This document shows positions 40,384 to 50,281 of a stretch of DNA of 55,932 nucleotides, piece by piece; position 1 is the stretch's first letter, and each line of letters starts with the position of its first letter. The stretch comes from Massilia sp. ZL223 (lineage in GTDB: Bacteria > Pseudomonadota > Gammaproteobacteria > Burkholderiales > Burkholderiaceae_D): positions 1 through 55,932 of the forward strand of contig NZ_JAGPWD010000036.1 of assembly GCF_018119395.1 (NCBI RefSeq), in the 5' to 3' direction. Below the pieces are notes generated by a model. It was given only the letters and a program-made list of their open reading frames with translations, was not told the DNA's origin and made no database searches. The translations under genes and the position numbers were made by a program.

Positions 40384-43059
40384 TTACTTCTTTTTGCTAG
40401 TTTTGGATGCGGTCTTGGCCGCTTTGGATACACCTTGTGCGCCTTGTTTGGCGGCGCTCTTTTTTGCTGCTGGTTTCTTGGCTGCGACCTTGGCCGCGCC
40501 CTTCGCGGCCGTTTTCGCCGGCGCCTTCACAGGCGCTTTCGCGGCGGTCTTGACGGCGGTGCGCTGACGGCGCGGCGGCGGTACGAAGACAACGTCTTCT
40601 TCCTCGGCCTCTTCCTCAAACACGGGCGCTGGCGCCCCAGCGCTCAGGAGCTCGCCCGCCTGCGCCTTGGCGCGCGCCTTGCGCGACTTGGGCGGCTTCG
40701 GCTCCATCGCTTCCTGGGCCGCCTGGCGCGCGCGCTCGAGCGGCGTCGGGACGGCCTCCGGTGCGGACTCGCCCAGCACCAGGTCGATCTTGCGCGCTTC
40801 CAGGTCCACGCGCGCCACCTTGACGGTCACGCGGTCGGTCAGCTGGTAGCGCTTGCCGGTGCGGTCGCCGCGCAGCTCGTGGCGCGCGTCGTCGTACTGG
40901 AAGTAGTCCTGGCCAAGTTCCGTCACGTGCACCAGGCCCTCGACGTACAGCTCGTCGAGGGTGACGAAGATGCCGAACGGGGTGACGCCGGACACGGTGC
41001 CGGTGAATTCCTCGCCCAGCTTGTTCTGCATGAAGTAGCACTTCAGCCAGTTCTCGACGTCGCGCGAGGCTTCGTCGGCGCGGCGCTCGTTGGCCGAGCA
41101 GTGCACGCCCAGCGCGTCCCAGACCGTCAGGTCTTTCTCGGCTTTCTGCTTGCCCTCGGCCTTGTCCTTGGCGGCCTGCTTGCGCGCGGAATTCGACAAG
41201 GTCGTATTCAGCTTGCCCAGCTCGATGCCCTTCGGGTCGTAGCGCTTGCCCTGCAGGAGGGCCTTGATGGCGCGGTGGGTCAGCAGGTCCGGGTAGCGGC
41301 GGATCGGGCTGGTGAAGTGCGCATAGGCCTCGTAGGCCAGGCCGAAGTGGCCGACATTGTCCGGGCTGTAGACCGCCTGCTGCATCGAGCGCAGCAGCAT
41401 GGTCTGCAGCAGGGCCGCGTCAGGGCGCTCCTTAATCTGCTGCATCACTTCGGCGTAGTCGCGCGCGGTCGGCTTGCTGCCGCCGCCCAGGTTCAGGCCC
41501 ACCTGCTTGAGGAAGGTGCGCAGCTGGTTCAGCTTTTCCTCGGTCGGGATCGCGTGGATGCGGAAGGTGCCGGGGTGCTTGTGGCGGATCAGGAAGTCGG
41601 CGGCGCACACGTTGGCGGCCAGCATGCATTCCTCGATCAGGCGGTGCGCGTCGTTGCGGGTGCGCGGGATGATCTTTTCGATCTTGCCCAGCGGGTTGCA
41701 GACGATATAGGTTTCAGTGGTCTCGAAGTCGATCGCGCCGCGTTCCTGGCGCGCCTTCAGCAGCGCGCGGAAGACCTCGTTCAGGTTCAGCAGGTGCGGC
41801 ACCACATTCAGGCGGCGCTGGGCTTCCGGACCGTTGGTGTTGCCGAGGATCTCGGCCACTTCGTTATAGGTCAGGCGCGCGGCCGAGTGCATCACGGCCG
41901 GATAGAACTGGTAGGCCGTGACTTCGCCATCGACGGTGACGACCATGTCGCACACCAGGCAGCAGCGGTCCACGGCCGGATTCAGCGAGCACAGGCCGTT
42001 GGAGAGCTTCTCCGGCAGCATCGGAATCACGCGGCGCGGGAAATAGACCGAGGTGCTGCGCTCGATCGCATCGGCGTCCAAGGAATCGTTCGGCTTCACG
42101 TAATGGCTGACGTCGGCGATCGCCACCAGCAGGCGGTAGCCCTTGGCGCGGCCGATCTTGACCGGTTCGCAGTAGACCGCATCGTCGAAGTCGCGCGCGT
42201 CTTCGCCGTCGATGGTCACCAGCGGCACGTCGCGCAGGTCGACGCGGTCGGCCAAGTCGGCCTCGATGACTTCGTTCGGCAGCCTGGCGGCCTGCTTCTG
42301 CGCGGCCGCCGAGAACACGTGCGGCACGCCGAACTTGCGCACGGCGATCTCGATCTCCATGCCCGGGTCGTCCAGTTCGCCGAGCACTTCGGCGATGCGG
42401 CCGGTGGGCTGCTGGAAGCGGCCCGGCTGCTCGATCAGCTCGACGCTGACCACCTGCCCCGCCTTGGCCTTGCCCGGCGAGCCGGACACCAGGATGTCCT
42501 GGCTGATGCGCTGGTCTTCCGGGGAGACGATCCAGACGCCGCCTTCATTCAGCAGGCGGCCGATCACGTGGGTGTTGGCGCGCTCGACCACCTCGACGAT
42601 CGTGCCTTCCGGACGGCCGCGGCGGTCGGTGCCGGTCACGCGCGCCATCACCTTGTCGCCATGCAGCACTTTCTGCATTTCGCGGTCGGAGAGGAACAGA
42701 TCGTCGCCGCCTTCGTCGGGAATCACGAACCCATACCCGTCGCGGTGCGCGCTGACACGGCCGGCCACGAAGCCGGTGTGATCGGTCAGCATATAGGTGC
42801 CGGACTGGCGGTCGGCGCGGATCTGGCCGTCACGCTCCATGGCGTTGAGGCGGCGTCCGAGCACTTCCTGGGCGGCGGGCTTGACCTTCAGGGCGCGCGC
42901 CAGCGCAGCCGCATCCAGCGGCTCGGGGGCGTCGCGAAAGACGGCGAGGATTTCCTCGCGGCTTGGAATGGTATGAGTAGGTTGCTTCAAATCGGTTCTT
43001 TTTCTTAGTGATAATGGCGCCTGAACATGGTCCAGGAGGCGCCGTGGTTTCATTGACAC
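40384..43059 (-). CDS. rnr: Ribonuclease R
   Basis: An 891-residue processive 3'-5' exoribonuclease of the RNB family. An N-terminal winged helix (about 30-95) is followed by cold-shock domains, then the RNB catalytic core around TIDGEDARDFDDAVYCEP with its metal-binding aspartates. The S1 domain lies at about 690-770 (GEEFTGTVSGVTPFGIFVTL). A long Lys/Ala-rich tail (about 800-891) binds RNA or ribosomes. It degrades structured RNA. The start at MSMKPRRLLDHV is uncertain by a few residues. It is cotranscribed with rlmB. Confidence 0.96.
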   Translation of the reverse strand: MSMKPRRLLDHVQAPLSLRKRTDLKQPTHTIPSREEILAVFRDAPEPLDAAALARALKVKPAAQEVLGRRLNAMERDGQIRADRQSGTYMLTDHTGFVAGRVSAHRDGYGFVIPDEGGDDLFLSDREMQKVLHGDKVMARVTGTDRRGRPEGTIVEVVERANTHVIGRLLNEGGVWIVSPEDQRISQDILVSGSPGKAKAGQVVSVELIEQPGRFQQPTGRIAEVLGELDDPGMEIEIAVRKFGVPHVFSAAAQKQAARLPNEVIEADLADRVDLRDVPLVTIDGEDARDFDDAVYCEPVKIGRAKGYRLLVAIADVSHYVKPNDSLDADAIERSTSVYFPRRVIPMLPEKLSNGLCSLNPAVDRCCLVCDMVVTVDGEVTAYQFYPAVMHSAARLTYNEVAEILGNTNGPEAQRRLNVVPHLLNLNEVFRALLKARQERGAIDFETTETYIVCNPLGKIEKIIPRTRNDAHRLIEECMLAANVCAADFLIRHKHPGTFRIHAIPTEEKLNQLRTFLKQVGLNLGGGSKPTARDYAEVMQQIKERPDAALLQTMLLRSMQQAVYSPDNVGHFGLAYEAYAHFTSPIRRYPDLLTHRAIKALLQGKRYDPKGIELGKLNTTLSNSARKQAAKDKAEGKQKAEKDLTVWDALGVHCSANERRADEASRDVENWLKCYFMQNKLGEEFTGTVSGVTPFGIFVTLDELYVEGLVHVTELGQDYFQYDDARHELRGDRTGKRYQLTDRVTVKVARVDLEARKIDLVLGESAPEAVPTPLERARQAAQEAMEPKPPKSRKARAKAQAGELLSAGAPAPVFEEEAEEEDVVFVPPPRRQRTAVKTAAKAPVKAPAKTAAKGAAKVAAKKPAAKKSAAKQGAQGVSKAAKTASKTSKKK

Positions 43060-43147
43060 CTTGGCAGGCGTAGTGTAACGGAGGTCCGCGCGATTCGCCT
43101 AACGCGATTCACCCAAGCGTACGCGCTTGCAGCGCTCGCGAGGGTCT

Positions 43148-43175
43148 TTGACTTTTGAAATTCATCCGCTATAAT
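43148..43175 (+). promoter_or_regulatory. Sigma-70 promoter of the tRNA-Leu cluster
   Basis: TTGACT (43148-43153), a 16-bp spacer and a perfect TATAAT (43170-43175). A GC-rich discriminator does not follow directly. It lies 140 bp before the first tRNA-Leu gene and reads toward it, divergent from rnr. Confidence 0.7.
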
Positions 43176-43315
43176 CTCGGTCTCTTCAGCAACGACTGCA
43201 AGGTCGCAGCGAAGAACGCAGCAGTAGCAGGTGGGATTCAACGCGGTGATCGACGAAAGTTGATCTAGCGAAAAATGACAAGACCTGATATTGTAGCAGA
43301 GTTAGCAAGTGCAGT

Positions 43316-43400
43316 GCCCACGTGGCGGAATTGGTAGACGCGCATGGTTCAGGTCCATGTGCCGCGAGGTGTGGGGGTTCGAGTCCCTCCGTGGGCACCA
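43316..43400 (+). tRNA. tRNA-Leu (CAG), copy 1
   Basis: An 85-nt class II tRNA with encoded CCA. The acceptor GCCCACG pairs with CGTGGGC; the anticodon loop TTCAGGT gives CAG, reading CUG codons. The variable arm TGCCGCGAGGTGTG is of leucine type. First of three copies with identical sequence. Confidence 0.97.
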
Positions 43401-43434
43401 AAAGCTGACTCAGGTAGTGAATGTTGTTTGTTAT

Positions 43435-43519
43435 GCCCACGTGGCGGAATTGGTAGACGCGCATGGTTCAGGTCCATGTGCCGCGAGGTGTGGGGGTTCG
43501 AGTCCCTCCGTGGGCACCA
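43435..43519 (+). tRNA. tRNA-Leu (CAG), copy 2
   Basis: Identical to the copy at 43316-43400, separated from it by a 34-bp spacer with no shared sequence. It has the same CAG anticodon and encoded CCA. All three genes are probably processed from a single transcript. Confidence 0.97.
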
Positions 43520-43563
43520 AAAGCTACCTAGTTGTAAGCAAGTTGAGTTGATGCAGTATCAGT

Positions 43564-43648
43564 GCCCACGTGGCGGAATTGGTAGACGCGCATGGTTCAG
43601 GTCCATGTGCCGCGAGGTGTGGGGGTTCGAGTCCCTCCGTGGGCACCA
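43564..43648 (+). tRNA. tRNA-Leu (CAG), copy 3
   Basis: The third identical 85-nt copy, 44 bp after the second. A strong terminator follows 26 bp downstream. High CUG usage in a GC-rich genome explains the gene dosage. Confidence 0.97.
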
Positions 43649-43674
43649 AACTCTACCGAATTGAACGTTTGTTC

Positions 43675-43718
43675 CGCAAAACGCCGTAGCCTTTCTCAGA
43701 GGGTTACGGCGTTTTGCG
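43675..43718 (+). terminator. Terminator of the tRNA-Leu cluster
   Basis: The arms GCAAAACGCCGTAGCC and GGTTACGGCGTTTTGC form a long stem (one G-U type pair) around a short loop containing TTTCTCAGA. It closes the tRNA-Leu transcript and can also serve the convergent cupin gene. Confidence 0.8.
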
Positions 43719-43736
43719 TTTACCTGCCCTCTTCAC

Positions 43737-44042
43737 TCAAGCAGCGGCGGAGGGATCGACGATCAACAGGGTTCCATGGCTTCCCGGCGCCACGCCATGG
43801 TGGAGGCCGGGCGGCACGACGAACACTTCGCCGGCCTTCACCGTCACCGTGCGGTCCGCGATCGACAGGTGCATGCATCCGTCCAGCACGATCAGGGCTT
43901 CGGCATAATCGTGCGTCTCCGCGTCATAAGCGCATTCATCCATCCGCAATACTTTCAGGTTGGCGCTGGCCACCTTGCCGAAGATCGTCGATTTCCAGGC
44001 CGTCGGAAATTCCGCCGCCATTCCTTTGAGGTCGATGAGCAT
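43737..44042 (-). CDS. Small cupin-domain protein
   Basis: About 101 residues from MLIDLKGMAAEFP (44042); a start at 44069 would add nine residues. A single cupin barrel is visible: HDYAEALIVLDGCMHLSIADRTVTVKAGEVFVVPPGLHHGVAPGS, with the histidine/glutamate metal-binding pattern (HxxxE...) and the second-motif histidine in GLHHG. The reaction or ligand is unknown; such small cupins are often dioxygenase-like or sugar/effector-binding. It follows the MerR-family regulator gene by 64 bp on the same strand and may be cotranscribed. Confidence 0.8.
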   Translation of the reverse strand: MLIDLKGMAAEFPTAWKSTIFGKVASANLKVLRMDECAYDAETHDYAEALIVLDGCMHLSIADRTVTVKAGEVFVVPPGLHHGVAPGSHGTLLIVDPSAAA

Positions 44043-44106
44043 GTCAGTAAGTAAAAATAATCCGGACACTTAGTGTACGGAAAATAATGCCCGCTTGCTG
44101 GACAGG

Positions 44107-44526
44107 CTAGCTGGCGGCGAGATCGTCCAGGATCGGGCAGTCCGAGCGCGCATCGCCGTGGCAGGAGGCGGCCAGCGATTCCAGCGTGCGGCGCATCGCT
44201 TCCATTTCCGCGATCTTGCGGTTCAGCTCGTCGATATGGGTCTGGGCCAGCGCCCGCACGTCGGCGCTGGCCCGGCCCTTGTCCTGCCACAGCGCCAGCA
44301 GGTCGCGGATCTGGTCCAGCGAAAAGCCCAGCGCACGGCCGCGGTGGACGAACTGCAGCACGCGCACGTCCTGGCCGGTGTACACGCGGTAGCCGGCCTC
44401 GGTGCGGCGCGCGGCGCCGATCAGGCCGATCGATTCGTAGTGGCGGATCATCTTGGCCGAGACGCCGGATGCGCGCGCGGCGTCGCCGATATTCAATGCG
44501 GAGGACGAAGTCTGGCAGTGGTTCAT
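44107..44526 (-). CDS. cueR: CueR-like MerR-family regulator
   Basis: A 139-residue MerR-type activator. The winged helix (about 11-70) has LNIGDAARASGVSAKMIRHYESIGLIGAARRTEAGYRVY; a dimerisation coiled coil follows. The metal loop Cys122-x7-Cys130 (CHGDARSDC) is the spacing of Cu(I)/Ag(I)/Au(I) sensors. The start at 44526 begins MNHCQTSSS; AGGAG stands upstream. Its own promoter carries a classical MerR palindrome. No copper ATPase or chaperone gene is adjacent, so its other targets must lie elsewhere. Confidence 0.88.
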   Translation of the reverse strand: MNHCQTSSSALNIGDAARASGVSAKMIRHYESIGLIGAARRTEAGYRVYTGQDVRVLQFVHRGRALGFSLDQIRDLLALWQDKGRASADVRALAQTHIDELNRKIAEMEAMRRTLESLAASCHGDARSDCPILDDLAAS

Positions 44527-44552
44527 GGTGCTCTCCTGTTGTATCCCGGCGA

Positions 44553-44584
44553 AGAATACACCTTCCCATGATGGGAAGGTCAAG
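44553..44584 (-). promoter_or_regulatory. CueR-type operator and promoter
   Basis: A perfect 10+1+10 palindrome (44560-44580), ACCTTCCCAT with its complement, the sequence type bound by CueR. On the minus strand it sits inside the spacer between -35 TTGACC (44584-44579) and -10 TATTCT (44558-44553). The 20-bp spacer is the over-long geometry that MerR-family activators untwist. It controls the regulator gene itself. Confidence 0.88.
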
Positions 44585-44628
44585 CCTTTGCTTGACTTGC
44601 CTCATAGTACGGTTAAGCTGGGCGGACC

Positions 44629-44835
44629 ATGATCTCCACTCGGATCGCCGCCTCGCTCGCGGCCCTCGTCTTGTTCTCGCACATGGCCGTCGCCGCGCCC
44701 GCGCCCTATTACCAATGGCGCAGCACGCTCAATGGCGCCCTCGCCTGTTCCCAGACGCCGCTCGGCGAAGGCTGGGTCAAGGCAAGCGGTCCGTACCGGG
44801 ACGCGCATTGCGAAAAACGTATTGTTGCTAAATAA
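44629..44835 (+). CDS. Small exported protein of unknown function
   Basis: A 68-residue protein with a signal peptide (MISTRIAASLAALVLFSHMAVA) and a mature part of about 46 residues containing two cysteines (LACSQTPLGEGW, DAHCEKR) that could form a disulfide. It is divergent from the CueR-like gene, 102 bp away, so the operator might influence it. Aromatic-rich YYQWRSTLNGALACS is typical of small betaproteobacterial secreted proteins. Function not known. Confidence 0.65.
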   Translation: MISTRIAASLAALVLFSHMAVAAPAPYYQWRSTLNGALACSQTPLGEGWVKASGPYRDAHCEKRIVAK

Positions 44836-44907
44836 TGCAGTGAGTAATGCCCGCAAGACGCGCAGCGCTTCCGACTCATTTCACTGAGCATTCACTGAGG
44901 AGACACT

Positions 44908-45474
44908 ATGTTTACCAGCCCGGAACAGTTCGCCAACGCCACCAAGACCCTGTTCGAACTCCAGATGCAGACCTTTAACGCCCTGGCCAGCAAGACGGTC
45001 AAGGGCGTGGAACAAGTGGTGGCGCTGAATATGAGCGCCGCCAAGGATTCGGTAGCGAGTACGCTGGAAACCGGACGCAATATGGCCCAGGCCACGGATC
45101 CGAAGGCGGCGGTGCAGGCCCTGGCCGCGCGCATGCAGCCGGGCGTGGCCAATGCCAGCGAATACCGCGCCCAGCTGAAGGCCATCATCGACGAGATGCA
45201 CGACGATTTCCGCCACGCGGCCGACTCGCACGTGGCCGAGGCGAAGAGCACCTTGTCCGCACTGATCTACGACCTGACGGAAAACGTCAAGCCAGGCTCG
45301 GAAAACGCGGTCGAGATCATGAAGGCAGCGATCGACAATGCCTTCAAGGGCTATGAGCAGGTGACCCAGGCCACCCGCCAGGCCGTGCAGACCGTCGAGG
45401 CCCAGTTCGAGCGCGCCAGTTCGATGGTGCAGCCCGGCATGGGCCAGGCCGGCGGCGAAGCAAAGGCAGGCTAA
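44908..45474 (+). CDS. Phasin family protein
   Basis: A 188-residue phasin, which coats polyhydroxyalkanoate granules. It begins MFTSPEQFANATKTLFELQMQTFNALASKTVKGVEQVVALNMSAAKDS, the usual amphipathic helical region, and is helical throughout. GAGGAGAC precedes the ATG. It implies PHA storage in this organism. A long hairpin terminator follows. Confidence 0.92.
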   Translation: MFTSPEQFANATKTLFELQMQTFNALASKTVKGVEQVVALNMSAAKDSVASTLETGRNMAQATDPKAAVQALAARMQPGVANASEYRAQLKAIIDEMHDDFRHAADSHVAEAKSTLSALIYDLTENVKPGSENAVEIMKAAIDNAFKGYEQVTQATRQAVQTVEAQFERASSMVQPGMGQAGGEAKAG

Positions 45475-45484
45475 GCCGCACTCG

Positions 45485-45531
45485 CTGAAAGAATATTTCA
45501 CCAGGCCGGGCCCGGTGAAATATTCTTTCAG
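45485..45531. terminator. Bidirectional terminator shared by the phasin and tssA genes
   Basis: A perfect 18-bp stem (45485-45502 with 45514-45531) around an 11-base GC-rich loop. The right arm includes the tssA stop codon, so the hairpin ends both convergent transcripts. Confidence 0.85.
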
Positions 45532-46511
45532 TCTATCTGCTCGATACCGAGCAAGTCTTCCAGCCTCGCCAGTGAGGCATCATCCTTGATGACCGAGCGC
45601 AGCCACGCATGCAGCGGCTGTTCGCCCCAGCGCGCGGCCTTTTCCGCCAGGTAGGCCACCGGACTGTGCGGCTCGGTGCGCCGGAAGAACTCGGCCACCT
45701 GCCGCAACTGGGCCAGCGCCTGGTCCCGGTGCTGCAGGGGTCCTTCGGCCAGCAGCAGCGGCGCGGCCGAGCGCACGATGGCGGTTCCCGAAGCCGGGGC
45801 CAGCTCCTGTCCCTGGCGTGGCGCCGCCGCCGCCGGCGTGGCGAAGTCCTTTACATCGGCCAGCACCGCGCGCGCCACGCTGAAGCTGGGGCCGTCCGCG
45901 CCAAGGCGTTCGTCGACCACCCGTTCCAGCTCGTCCAGCGCCGCGATGCAGGCCTCGGCATCCTGGGCCAACGCCTCGGAGAACTTGGCCGGAGTCCGCG
46001 TGCGCGCCGTCTCCAGCTGGGCCGCCGCCTCGCCGTCGCGGCCGTGGGCGGCTTCCCATTGCATCAGGGTGGCGCCGCTTTCCAGCACCGGCACGCCCTT
46101 CGCCAGGGGCGAGATGCGCGCCGCGATCCAGGCCAGGCTGCCGATGCGGCGCTCGAAGCCATCCTCGTCGGCGCGCGGATGCAGGCCGTCCCAGTAACGC
46201 TCGCACAGGGCCGCCACCAGGCGCAGGCCGTCGGCCAGGCCGCGCAGGCCGCCGGTCTTGGCGCTGGCCTCGGCCAGCCAGACGGCCAGCTGCAAGTCCT
46301 TGCTGCGCGCCTCGACCAGCAGCGCGCAGCGCTTGCCCACGAACTTCCAGTCCGCTTCCTTGAGCGCGGTGACCCAGGCGCCCTGCTCCAGCGATGGATC
46401 GTCGGCCAGGCGGGCGCGCGCGATCTCGTCGACTTCCGGCGAGAAGGCCAGGTCTTCGCCACAGGGATCGTCGGGGCCGATGGGCGCCAGGAGCGCCTCG
46501 ATGTTGAGCAT
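45528..46511 (-). CDS. tssA: Type VI secretion protein TssA
   Basis: A 327-residue TssA. The N-terminal ImpA domain starts MLNIEALLAPIGPDDPCGEDLAFSPEVDEIARAR; it includes WVTALKEADWKFVGKRCALLVEARSKDLQLAVWLAEA. The C-terminal region has RDQALAQLRQVAEFFRRTEPHSPVAYLAEKAARWGEQPLHAWL, typical of the short (TssA with VasJ-like end) class. It primes assembly of the baseplate and sheath. It follows clpV by 10 bp and is the last gene of the leftward T6SS arm. Confidence 0.92.
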   Translation of the reverse strand: MLNIEALLAPIGPDDPCGEDLAFSPEVDEIARARLADDPSLEQGAWVTALKEADWKFVGKRCALLVEARSKDLQLAVWLAEASAKTGGLRGLADGLRLVAALCERYWDGLHPRADEDGFERRIGSLAWIAARISPLAKGVPVLESGATLMQWEAAHGRDGEAAAQLETARTRTPAKFSEALAQDAEACIAALDELERVVDERLGADGPSFSVARAVLADVKDFATPAAAAPRQGQELAPASGTAIVRSAAPLLLAEGPLQHRDQALAQLRQVAEFFRRTEPHSPVAYLAEKAARWGEQPLHAWLRSVIKDDASLARLEDLLGIEQID

Positions 46512-46521
46512 GGACGCCTCC

Positions 46522-49179
<2,658 letters not shown>

Positions 49180-49204
49180 CGTGTCCTCGTGGTGGGCAGG
49201 CGCT

Positions 49205-49681
49205 TCACGCCCTCGCAGGGCGTGCGCTGCGGTTGATCGCGTAATGCAGCGACGAGGGCTGCAGCACGGCGTTGAAGTTCACCGGCTCGGCCACGGAATC
49301 GACGGCCAGGCGGGCGTGGATGACGAAGGTGAGCCGGTTGACGCTTCCGGCTTCCGGCACCAGGGCGGCGCTGACGTCGCGCAGGCGCGGTTCATGGATC
49401 TCGATGGCGTCCTTCAGGCTCGCGCATATGGCGGCGCGGTCGGCGCTGCTGCTCAGGCAAAAGGCGGCGAAATCGCTCACGCCGTAGTGCAGGATCGAGG
49501 CGCGGGATGCAGGGTAGCCGGCCAACGTGGAGGCCGGGAGCGCCACGCGGGTGTTGAGCAGGGCTTCGAGGTCGCGGGCCACGCTGTCCTTGAGTTGTTC
49601 GAGGTTGACGGGGGCACCTGGAGCGGCGTCCTTGCGCTCGTCCATGAGGCGATCGAGCAAGCCAGGCAGAAATCCGTTCAT
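49205..49681 (-). CDS. tssE: Type VI secretion baseplate protein TssE
   Basis: A 158-residue gp25-like baseplate wedge protein. The start MNGFLPGLLDRLMDE at 49681 has GGAGAC upstream; the longer frame to 49702 is unlikely. Family features are LKDSVARDLEALLNTR and SILHYGVSDFAAF, the gp25 core, and the terminal NFNAVLQ. It lies between hcp and clpV in the leftward arm; an intergenic hairpin precedes it. Confidence 0.92.
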   Translation of the reverse strand: MNGFLPGLLDRLMDERKDAAPGAPVNLEQLKDSVARDLEALLNTRVALPASTLAGYPASRASILHYGVSDFAAFCLSSSADRAAICASLKDAIEIHEPRLRDVSAALVPEAGSVNRLTFVIHARLAVDSVAEPVNFNAVLQPSSLHYAINRSARPARA

Positions 49682-49705
49682 GGTGTCTCCGGAAGCTACC
49701 AAACC

Positions 49706-49731
49706 GTCGTCCCGGCCTTCGCCGGAACGAC
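49706..49731. terminator. Hairpin between hcp and tssE
   Basis: A hairpin with the core CCGGC-CTTC-GCCGG extended by GTCGT/ACGAC (one mismatch). It lies just upstream of tssE and 29 bp past hcp. It has no clear T tract, so it may stabilise the hcp mRNA end or attenuate readthrough rather than stop transcription. The core is shared with the hairpin at 34345-34364. Confidence 0.5.
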
Positions 49732-49759
49732 GTACACGCTAACGAACTTCTTTCAGGCC

Positions 49760-50251
49760 TCAGACGGTCTTGTTGGCCGCCAGATCCCAGCCGCCGGAGG
49801 TATTGCCGCCAGACCCGCCGCCGATCTTCTGCTGGGTGTACTTCCATTTGATCTTCGAGAACTTCAGGCCCACGCTCTCCTGGATGATGCTGCCCTCGGC
49901 CACGCTGGGGCTGACGCCGCCGATCAGGACGTTTTCCAGTTCGATCTCGAAGTACTTGATGCGCTCGCCCTGCCCGTCGGCGCGCATGAACTCCAGCCTG
50001 GCCTTGGGGATCGTCTTGCCCGCCGAGCAGGTCTGCAGCAGGATCGGCGAGGACAGGTCGGCCAGCTTGGTCAGCTGGATTTCCTGGTGCTCGCAGCGCT
50101 CCGCCGTGTGGCCGCCGCCGGTCGAGGCGGTGGCGGAGCGCGGCTGCAGCACACCCCAGGCCACCGAGGTGCACTCGATCCAGTCCTTGTGCTTGTCGTC
50201 CAGCGATTCGCCCTTGATCCCATCGATCTGCAGGTACACGTCAATTGCCAT
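49760..50251 (-). CDS. hcp: Type VI secretion tube protein Hcp (TssD)
   Basis: A 163-residue Hcp that forms the hexameric inner tube and carries effectors. It begins MAIDVYLQIDGIKGESLDDKHKDWIE, the standard N-terminus, and holds ELENVLIGGVSPS in the middle. The C-terminus GGSGGNTSGGWDLAANKTV is the usual glycine-rich tail. It lies 30 bp after tssC. Confidence 0.95.
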   Translation of the reverse strand: MAIDVYLQIDGIKGESLDDKHKDWIECTSVAWGVLQPRSATASTGGGHTAERCEHQEIQLTKLADLSSPILLQTCSAGKTIPKARLEFMRADGQGERIKYFEIELENVLIGGVSPSVAEGSIIQESVGLKFSKIKWKYTQQKIGGGSGGNTSGGWDLAANKTV

Positions 50252-50281
50252 GTTCTACTCCATTCAAGTTAAAGGAAAGGT

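Noticed and set aside
40015..43008. 997-codon plus-strand frame opposite rnr
   Set aside because: It is antisense to a full-length RNase R and has shadow-like composition (runs of Val, Asp, His, Gln, Arg).
43316..43648. Three regular repeats that could suggest a CRISPR array
   Set aside because: The repeat units are 85-nt tRNA genes with leucine anticodon and CCA ends, far longer than CRISPR repeats, and no cas genes are present.
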